From Dermatophagoides farinae (Eukaryota; Arthropoda; Arachnida; Sarcoptiformes; Pyroglyphidae): a stretch of DNA of 64,000 nucleotides. The translations under genes and the position numbers were made by a program. The notes beneath the pieces were generated by a model that was given only the letters and a program-made list of their open reading frames with translations, did no database searches and was not told the DNA's origin. The stretch lies in NCBI RefSeq assembly GCF_024713945.1, contig NC_134680.1, positions 687,001 to 751,000 on the forward strand, in the 5' to 3' direction. Shown here one piece after another: positions 54,601 to 64,000 of this stretch. Numbering within the stretch: the first letter of the stretch is position 1; the number at the start of each line of letters is the position of its first letter.

Positions 54601-55853
54601 CGGCGGAGGCGGTAGTAGTACATCACATGAATTTGCAGGATTAGTAAATGGTGGCAGTAGTGGTGGTGGTGGTAAAATGAATTTGAATACAATTGGAAAA
54701 ACTGTTGCACAAACCATTCAGATACAGATAAAAGATGATAAAACTCAACAAAATAATGTGATAAAAGTTCAAGCACCACCGCCACCGCCACCACCGCCAC
54801 CGCCACCACCACCACCACCACCATCAGCAGGTACTGGTAAAGCATCATCTACTACTACTACTACTGCTATTCAGATTAAATCGTCAAATATTGAACCGGT
54901 AAAAACTCAACCACCAACTGCTGCTGCTGCTGTTGCTACCAACAAAATGGCTAAAGGATTATCATCAACCGGAAGTAAAAGTATAATTAATAGCAGTAGT
55001 GATATTGTTAAAAGTAAATCTAAATCTTGATTTGCTTTTTTTTTATTATTTATTTATTATTAAAATTAATTGTTTGTCTGCGGTGGCGCTGTTATCATAT
55101 GAATGTTTTTTTTTTGGAATTAAAAAAAAAATTTTTTTTTTTTTTTTGCAAAACTTTAATTCATTTTCATTTTTGATTCTGAAACAAACATACAAACGAG
55201 CAAAACAGAACAAAATCTTCATTATGATGACAAGCACCAATGAGAGAATAGTGTAAGAATTAGGAGAAAAAGGATTATCATCACCATTCGTGACAACGAA
55301 CCAATGAACAAACGAACGGAACAAGAAAAAAAATGATGTGCGAAAAAAAAAAAATTTAAGCCGCTTAATTTTTCACACATTTTCTTTTTTGGATCATGAA
55401 GAAAAATATAATTAGAACATGTGATTTTTTTTTTGTTAATTAAAGCAGCATATTAATAAAATTCTCCACTGTACGTGCATATAATGTCACGCGATTCTAG
55501 TGATTATTAACAATGAAGAATATAAAAAAAAATATTTTGATAACTTTGACTCATTAATGATAATTTATTCATTCAAATTCTTGATTCTTGACTTTTTTTT
55601 TGCACTTGATGATGATGATGATGATTAAAAAAAAGATAATGCAAAAGAATAACAAAAAAAAAACGCATCAAATAGATCATAAACATACACACACACACAC
55701 ACACTTACCATCATGATCATAATGGCTCCATACTTCCATGAATTGTGTTGATGTTAAATTTTTCAATTGTCGTGTATTTTTATCACGAAATTGTCTCATA
55801 AAATTATCGCTGATGGTCTTATTGTTGCCACCACTTTGGATGTTTGATGACAT
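47280..55853 (-). CDS. Cbp53E: calbindin-32, six-EF-hand calcium-binding protein
   Basis: Orthologue of Drosophila calbindin-32 and vertebrate calretinin/calbindin, cytosolic calcium buffers of neurons and muscle. Nine coding exons: 55709-55853, 52890-52975, 52575-52664, 50886-50972, 50768-50824, 50551-50687, 49670-49773, 47485-47556, 47280-47417. They total 916 nt, one more than 305 codons. EF-hand loops: DHDGNGYIEG, DANKDGKIDI, DTDGSGFIEA, DANKDGKLQL, DRDENGTIEN and DYNKDGKINK. Linkers such as LAQLLPLDESFLLLFRFDNP, EYTDTLLQIF and KLLPVKENFLC match the fly protein closely. Intron 5 uses a GC donor. In exon 7 the frame slips by one base between ENFLCRSS and FKGATKLT. Introns 1-3 are long and repeat-rich; intron 1 holds a gene on the other strand. 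Confidence 0.95.
48649..48725. repeat. (GT)38 microsatellite
   Basis: An unbroken GT run of about 77 nt, the longest dinucleotide tract in the window, in the calbindin-32 intron between exons 7 and 8. On the transcribed strand it reads as CA repeats. Confidence 0.95.
50688..50767 (-). other. GC-AG intron of calbindin-32
   Basis: The conserved junction EADELK/NFLKDLL requires the donor AAA|GCAAGT and acceptor ATCAAG. No GT donor nearby keeps both the frame and the conserved residues. The remaining donor bases match consensus strongly, as is usual for GC donors. Length 80 nt. Confidence 0.8.
52378..52414. repeat. perfect inverted repeat, 15-bp arms, 7-nt loop
   Basis: TGCACACGATAAAAA and its exact reverse complement flank AAACATG. 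It lies in the calbindin-32 intron between exons 3 and 4, about 160 nt downstream of exon 3. In RNA it would form a strong hairpin. Confidence 0.85.
53704..55030 (+). CDS. nested unknown membrane protein with low-complexity tail
   Basis: Lies wholly inside calbindin-32 intron 1, on the opposite strand. Two exons, 53704-53869 and 53949-55030, joined by a 79-nt intron with GTAAGT and TCATTTAG; 415 residues. Residues 1-23 look like a signal peptide (ILALLLIILSLWTVTIIDC). A short extracellular part follows, then a membrane segment across the splice junction (FLFFILVIGDIASIMTISYL) and a positive stop-transfer stretch (RYLRKSKARLSKK). The remaining 300 or so residues are K/T/A/S/P-rich, with a Q run, glycine-rich patches and a proline run of about 16 near residue 330. 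I recognise no family. The clean splice phase across a hydrophobic segment argues for a real gene; the tail alone would not. Confidence 0.6.
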
Positions 55854-58800
55854 TTTTTTTTTTGCTCTGGTTTTCCTTTTCAATCAACAGCTAAATAAAT
55901 TCTTGACACTGAAAAAAAATGTTGTTTCTTGACACAAAAGAATGAAATGAATTTATTTTTTGGCTAATTGTCAAACGTTGATGATGACGATTCGATGATA
56001 TTGAAAAGTAAATTCTGTCCATTAACGATAATACGATCACACACACACAGACACACAACACAAGTGATCAAAAAAAATGATGAATTTTTCTGGCTATTTA
56101 TTAATGATAAATTGACGATGATGATGATGATGATGATGATGATTGAGAAAATTGATTCGAAAATTGAATCGAACGTGACACATGAATTGAGAATAATAAG
56201 TGATCTATATTTGTTGATGATTTGCAAATTGGTTTTTTGTGCAAGAAAATTCCAAACGATTACTTTTTGTCGAATGAGTGAATGAATGAATGAATGTGAA
56301 TGAATTTCAGTTCGAAAAAATTTTCTTTTTTTTTTGTTTTGTTCATCAAAACCTCAACGAAAATCGAATCTGCGTGCGTGCGTTTGGTAATGTTTTATCT
56401 ACTAAAATGGGCGGCACCTCTGTGTGTCTGGCACACATCATGTTGTGTGTTTATATATAAACCAGAATTACTGGATTTTGAACATTCGCTAGAATTATTC
56501 TGACTTGAACCGCCAGTATTCGTATTCCATCAATTTCAATATATCAAACGTAGGTATACGGCGCGTATACCTACACATTTTACACCGTTGTATATATTCT
56601 GTTTGGCTAGTAGTGGACAAAATATATTCTCTTTCATTTTAATCATACATAAAAAAAATTCTTTAGATGATGAATAAGAATCTCACGGGATGTTTGTATT
56701 TTTTTTTATCAAGAAAATTATTCTTTAATCTGAAGAGAGAATTCACAATTTCGTCGTTGGAATCAATCCATTTGCTTGGAACATTTGCAGAATTTCGTCG
56801 TAGTTGCCGTTGCTTCTCATCATTATAAGTGGAATGGATTAAAAAATGAAATGCAATACAATTCGAAATGTTTGATAATCCAACAATCGATTGTATCGAT
56901 TCCAACTAATTATTATAATATAAAATAATCTAAAGTGAAACAACAACAACAACAAAAATTTAATCGATCAAAGGAAATTATTTGTGACATTTTCATTTTT
57001 TTTCACCCATTCTGGATCAAAAACAAAAATTCAACTTCTTAATTCTGACACTTGAATCAACTTTGAAATGTGAAAAAAAACAACAACAACAACAACAACA
57101 AAAACCAGAAAAAAATTCTATTTCAAATTCAGAAAAATGAAGAAAAAAGTTAAATTTTGTAATTTGATTTTCTTAATCAAAAACAAAAACACAGAATCGA
57201 AATGAAACTTTTTCATACTATATATATAGTTGGCACCTGGACACACACACACACACATCTCATTGAATTTATTATACAGGTGAAGTTGACAGGCTGAATT
57301 TATTCTGATGGTAGCCTGGGGAACATTCTTTTTATATATATAATGATGATAATAAAATGAAAATAAACCACATCATCATCATCATCATCATCATCACAGG
57401 TAAAACATTTCATCTCAAAATAGAAATGATCATCATTTGCCAGTGTTACTTTGTAAAATTTTTATTTTTATTTTTTTTTTTTTTTGCACATTTCACCAAA
57501 ATAGAAATTCTTTCTTTCATTTGCACTCATTCTCAATCCCGTTATTCTGGTCGAATGAACAAAGTATAACCTGCTGGTGGGTCAAACAGGGGAAAAGGAA
57601 AACAACAAAAGACCACCATCATCAATAGCAATCGTCAAAGGAATAGACCAAAAAATATGTTGGTGAATGGTGTATGTAGATCATGACAATGAAACCGAAA
57701 ATGGAATAGAAAATCTCAAATGAATGAAATGGAAATAGAATCGATGAATAGAATGAATAAAATAATAGATTTTTCTATACTTGGTTACTAATTTAATAAA
57801 TGGAACCTACACACACACACACATGGGAGGTCCAGAATTTCTATTAAACTGAATTTCTGATGATGATGATGATGATAAACATGCCATTGACACGAATGAA
57901 TTTGGAATTTCTTTCTGTTCTTTTTTTTTTTTTTTTGATTCTACTGAATTCCATTATTATTCGGGTTCAACATTGTGGGTGTAAGCTTTGTTTATGGTTT
58001 TCATTTTAGAAATTCTGAAAAATGAACATCAACAACCATTGTTTGTTGCTGTTTTCATGATTTTTTTTTTTTTTTTTTTTTGATGTGTGACAATTTTATG
58101 GAATGGAATATGAGTAAGAGAGAGAGCGAAATTCTTTCTTTTTTTTATTTCTACAGAATTTTGAAACAAAAAAAAATCATTGTTATGATTGGATTATTCT
58201 CTTTCACTCTGTGTGTGTGTGTGTGTATGTGGACAGAATTGTGATTTATTTTCATTTTTTTCTTTAAAAAAAAGATTCTCATTCAATCAATTTTTATTTT
58301 TCCAAAACAAAATCATCATATATATATGAGATTATTATTGTTGATCATCAAAAACTTTTTCGAAACAATTCGAATGAAATGAAAAAGAAAAGTTTCCAGC
58401 AATGAAACAAAACAAAAAAAATGTAACCAATTCGTTTGCGAATTTTCAAATGTGAAATGGAAATTTTTTTGAATTCAAAAAAAAAAATGGATAAGTTGTG
58501 AAAAATAAAAATGTAAAAAAAATCGATATTTTTAAAAGTGAATATTGTGCAAAAAGAATCGAACACGAAACACAAGTGAATGAATGTGAAAACGCATAAA
58601 AAAAACCTATCAATCATAATCACAATCTACGTCTTTTTTCGAATATGTATGAATGAAAAAAAAAATCAAATCTTGTAAAAGATCAGTGTGTATATATCAG
58701 AGATGAAGAAATAAAAAGTCATTCATCATTTACTTATCACAAAATACAGCAACTGTATACCAGCCAAATACCATTCTCGATATCGCCCACACGCACATAC

Positions 58801-59881
58801 ACACACATGATCGAATGTTCTGCATTAAGAATAATTATTTTTCAATTATTTATCTTTTTGATTCCTTCAAGTTTGTTTTTGTTTCCAAAAAAAAATCCAA
58901 ATCAAAAAGAAAATTCATTAAAGAATGTTATCATCATCATCATCATGCAAACATTCGAATTCTATTTATTTTGTGTTTAGTTCAATATATATTAAAGAAT
59001 TCAATTCCATGATGTTGTGTTTTTATTGACTTTATCAATATCACATGCTTGAATGTGAATTCAGAATTGATTTTTTTTGTTTTGTTTTTATTATCTTTCT
59101 AATTATTTTATCGGGAAATTCTGGCAACAAAAAAAAATCATTCAAATTCAATTACATAGTATATGAATGGCTTTTCGTGTAAAACTTTTTCCAATTTCTT
59201 GGTTGTGATAATAGAAATTCCAACCATAGACAAACAGACAGACAGGCAGATGACAACCAGAAACCATAAAATCTTCGTATTTTTTTCAACATTCATTTGA
59301 AAAGAATTTTTTTTTTGCTTTTTTGTTTACAATTTCCTGTCATCATCATCATCATCTTGATCATCGAACATTACTGAAAATATCGATTTTTGATGATGTT
59401 ACAACAACAACAACAACAACAACAACCAAAACAGCAGCTACAGACGAATTTCTTGAAACAAACAAAATAAATAAACACATAGCTGTCAATAGAAGAATAA
59501 TCTTAAAATGTGTCTGTGTGTGTGTGTGTGTTTGTTGTCATGATGATTTTTGATCACTATCATCATGATTCTTAATTTGTTGCGGTTGTTGAAACTTTGA
59601 AAATAAACAGAACGAAATGAGAGAGAGAGAGAGAGAGAGAAAAAAAAATAAAAATCCGATCCAATGACAAGTAACAATAAATGAATGAAAAAGATTGAAA
59701 TGTATTGATATTCTCTGGCAACTTTTTTTTCTTGTATCAAATTATGTAAGTGTAATACAGAATCTTTTTTCTTGTTTTTTTTTCACAAGATTCTTATATA
59801 TTTTTTTTTATTGATTTTGATTGATGATAGTATAATTGGGTGTGGGTGAATTTTTTTTTTTTTTTGTTTGCATTAAATCAT
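55854..59881. other. spacer between calbindin-32 and ADH5
   Basis: About 4 kb. The left end should hold the calbindin-32 promoter. No conserved exon is seen; one less repetitive minus-strand frame at 56663-56905 is of doubtful meaning. Repeats: ATG (56117-56140), CAA (56939-56955, 57082-57102), CA (57240-57257), ATC (57371-57395), GT (58208-58226, 59513-59530), GA (59619-59640) and long T runs (58059-58081). Confidence 0.6.
56550..56574. repeat. perfect inverted repeat, 11-bp arms, GCG loop
   Basis: GTAGGTATACG and CGTATACCTAC are exact reverse complements separated by GCG. The GC-richer palindrome stands out in AT-rich, microsatellite-filled DNA about 700 bp upstream of the calbindin-32 ATG. 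Confidence 0.85.
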
Positions 59882-61143
<1,262 letters not shown>

Positions 61144-61614
61144 GACTGAATTACAATCAATCAATAACGAAAAATTTATAACCGAACAAAATTAAAAATG
61201 ACGAATGATAAAAGTTGTTAACGACGGGAATGATTTTTATACGATCACACAATCTCAATGTACAAATTGATAAGCAAAAAAAAATCGAAACTTTAATCAA
61301 TTTCGAATATGATCATCATGATCATTCGTCGAATGCGTGCGAATCATTGGTATTCTATATTAACCGAAACGGATCACCAGTATCATAATATGTGGAAAAA
61401 TACCTAAACAACAACAACAACAAATCTATTTCATTGACAAAAAACAATTCGCTCAAAAACAGATTGACAAGTCGATCCAGAGATTTATTTATTTATTTTT
61501 TTCTCATCCCAAAAATAATTGCTGAAAATTATGTGCAATCATTCGATTAATTTGATCTAGGAAACTATCTTGTTTTGTGATATAACCTCCGGATTTTTTC
61601 AACAACAAATAAAA
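61144..61614. promoter_or_regulatory. 471-bp divergent promoter region of ADH5 and hook
   Basis: The two ATGs face away from each other across 471 bp, so both promoters must lie here or overlap the genes. There is no obvious TATA box in consensus position on either side. A short CAA run sits at 61409-61421 and an ATTT run at 61484-61499. Use as a shared bidirectional promoter is inference from spacing. Confidence 0.5.
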
Positions 61615-64000
61615 ATGGATCTGACCAGCTGTCTTTTCCAATGGGTAGTAATTTATTTGTGTTTTTTTTTTACTAATTTTTTTTTCTTCTCATCAAATTA
61701 GCTCAAAACTTTTGACCTAAAAGGTAAATGTGAAAAACCACAAGATCTTTGTGATGGTGTGGCCATCACTCATGCTTTGGTTCAAATGTAAGTATTTTTT
61801 TTTTTTTTTTTTGATTGATCCACCCACCTATTTATCATCATATCGATATATATCATGAAAATAGTGCACCAGAATATTTTTCCACCGAAATATTATCGAA
61901 AATTGAAAAAGAATGTGGAAACAATTGGTTTTTACGTGTTTCGAATCTACGACGTATCTATCTACGTATTGTTGATTATTATGGTGAAATTCTAGATCGT
62001 ACAATGCCGGATAAATTACAACCAGATTTAGAATCAATAGCACGTGATTATAATCTGATTAGTTTAGGCAAATTATTACAATTAATATTAGGTTGTGCCA
62101 TTAATTGTGTGAATAAAGAAAAACATATTGAAATTATGACAACGTTAAGTCTTCAGGTGAAACAAGCGTTAAAAATTGCCATTGATGAATTGGAAAATTT
62201 TGATGAAAACAACACTGCAACGGCAAGCACCGTATCGAATATTAATGAACCAACGAATCAATCATTTTCATCTAATATAAATTTTCCCATTGATCGTCAA
62301 CATACTATTGAAGAATTTAATCGTCTACAAGAAGAATTATCAATGATAAATGTGTTGAAAGAAAATGCCTTGCAACGATGTTCGGATCTTGAATCAACCA
62401 TTACAAAATTGGAAGAAGAAAAACGTAATCTTAAACAAGAGAATGAAAAATTATCAAAAAATAATTGGTCATCATCATCATCAAGAAATAATCAACGGCC
62501 ATTCGATTCAATTGAAAATGAAAATCTTTTTCAACGATTAAATGGCCAATTGAATGTAGCACAATTAGAATTGAGCCGTATGGAAGAACAGAAAGAAGAT
62601 TATAAAATTCAATTAGAAATCAAGGAAAAAGAATATCAAAAATTATTATTACAAATAGATCAATTGCAAACAAAATTGAATGAATTCAAACATGATCGTG
62701 ATGAATTGGATCGTTTGAAATATTTGAATGAAGAAATTATTAAATATAAAAACATTAATGATGTGCAGAAGAAAAAATTGGAAGAATTTCAAGAACATAA
62801 AAAACAAATGAAAATCATTGAAGATCGTAATGCATCGTTGATCAAACAGATTTGTGAATTAGAAGAAGATAAAAAATCCATTACAGTATATAAAAATCAA
62901 TTGGATTTAATCCGTAAACAACGTGATGAATTGCGTTCAAAAATGAATGAAGAAACATTTCGTGCTGATAAAATGGCCGATGAATTGAAACGTGTTTATA
63001 AAAAATATAACGATATTGGCGAGGAGAAAGAAAAAATGCAACTAGAATTGGAAAAAATTCGTATGGAATTGTCGCAGCTACGTAATAATGATTCTGGTTT
63101 GATTAATGTTCCAAGTATCGATATGGATTTATCAGCATCATCATCATCGGCGACAACAGCAACAACGACGAATTTAATACGCAACAACAACAACAACAAC
63201 AACGCTGCATTATTATTGAATGAAACAACAACCAATGTTGTAAATGAAAATGAAAAACTTATCCGTTTGGAATATGAAAATGAAAAATTGAAAAAACAAC
63301 TTCAAAATTCAAATGATGAACGTATTCGATTGCTTGAATCACAGCTTGATGATGAAAAGAATCGAGTAATCAAATTGGAATCAATGAATCGAACAAATTC
63401 ACAAAAAATTATTGAATTAGAAGGTCGATTAAAAGATTTGCCCGATACCAATGTTGATATGGACGGTGGTGCTGCTGCTGCTGCTGCTAGTGTACAATTT
63501 AAATCGAAATTAAAAGAATTACAAATTGAAAATAATAATCTGAAAACAATGTTGGAAAAAAAGAATGAAGAATTAGCCGAACGTGAAGAAAGATTTAAAA
63601 AACATTTGAATAAAGCAAAAGAAACTTATGGTATATTGGAAACACATATGAATAATGCAAAAATATCAAGCACATCATTACCATTGGATGGCGGCAGTAC
63701 GAAAACGATAAATTCATCCGATGATAGTGAATATTTACGTCATTTATGTAGAGAAAAAGATAATGAAATGGAAAAATTACGTCAAGAATTTCAACGAACA
63801 AATGCCATACGTGATATTGAAGAACATTTAATGTCGGTCAGTTTTCATAAAATGGTAAGTTGAAAATTTTCAACGACAACAATAATAAAATTGATTTTTT
63901 TTTCTTGAAAAAAAATCATCCACAGACATTCAATATGCAACGAAAAGCAGCCGAAGATCGTGTTTATTCGAACAATTTTCCAGCAAATTCCACAACATTT
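61615..64000 (+). CDS. hook: hook, microtubule/dynein activating adaptor (5' part, runs off window)
   Basis: Orthologue of Hook proteins, which link dynein-dynactin to vesicles and endosomes. Exons 61615-61644, 61702-61787, 61865-63854 and 63926 to the window end give 727 codons with no stop; the protein continues. The Hook domain spans residues 1-150: MDLTSCLFQWLKTFDL, CDGVAITHALVQI, WFLRVSNLRRIYLRIVDYY and ISLGKLLQLILGCAINC. This is followed by a predicted coiled coil (about 165-690) rich in E, K, L and Q, interrupted by S/T/N runs near residue 440. The last visible part, EEHLMSVSFHKM then MQRKAAEDR, resembles the start of the cargo-binding C terminus. The start ATG directly gives the conserved first helix. 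Total length should approach 750-800 residues. Confidence 0.95.

Noticed and set aside
53625-55256. Minus-strand frames opposite the nested membrane-protein gene
   Set aside because: Mirror images of the repeat-rich plus-strand coding sequence, lacking splice logic and homology.
56663-56905. Minus-strand frame of 80 codons that is not low complexity
   Set aside because: No recognised domain, no clear splice sites and no neighbouring exon that extends it. Could be chance; not annotated as a gene.

Overview
The window looks like nuclear DNA of a small, AT-rich arthropod genome, most likely an acariform (astigmatid) mite such as a house-dust or mange mite. The grounds are indirect: coding regions have animal orthologues with mostly short introns (about 55-160 nt, canonical GT-AG, branch region rich in T), third codon positions are strongly A/T, and spacers are filled with homopolymers, CA/GT tracts and ATG/ATC/GTT trinucleotide runs. 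Species assignment is inference. I found no prokaryotic, viral or organellar segment and no recognisable tRNA or rRNA gene. No wholly new system stands out; the unusual items are gene-structure oddities.

Layout. 1-5479 is a repeat-rich spacer. 5480-13567 (-) is the nonsense-mediated-decay kinase SMG1, with almost no insertion between kinase and FATC domains and a last coding exon of 10 nt. 14732-20756 (-) is the splicing regulator ESRP/fusilli in 11 coding exons. After a 3.7 kb spacer come MDP1 phosphatase (+, 24460-25327) and, convergent to it, a seven-zinc-finger MEP-1 homologue (-, 26033-29354). After another 3.6 kb spacer a tight minus-strand cluster runs 32950-41060: dynein light chain DYNLT, the KIAA1143 homologue, HEATR6, the RNase P subunit RPP40 and glucose-6-phosphate isomerase; the first four gaps include three of only 150-250 bp.

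41750-44100 (-) holds an intron-containing transposase-like element with an internal duplicated piece and a base composition unlike its surroundings. 44812-45179 (-) encodes a small secreted TIL-type protease inhibitor with a TATA box. 47280-55853 (-) is calbindin-32 (six EF-hands, nine coding exons, one GC-AG intron); its first intron contains, on the opposite strand, a membrane-protein gene (53704-55030) that I do not recognise. The window ends with a head-to-head pair: class III alcohol dehydrogenase (-, 59882-61143) and the 5' part of hook (+, from 61615), 471 bp apart.

The genes do not form one pathway. RNA processing and surveillance recur (SMG1, ESRP, RPP40), as does dynein transport (DYNLT, hook), but this may be chance. 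In three otherwise conserved host genes (SMG1, RPP40, calbindin-32) the reading frame slips by one base; together these look more like residual assembly indels than biology.
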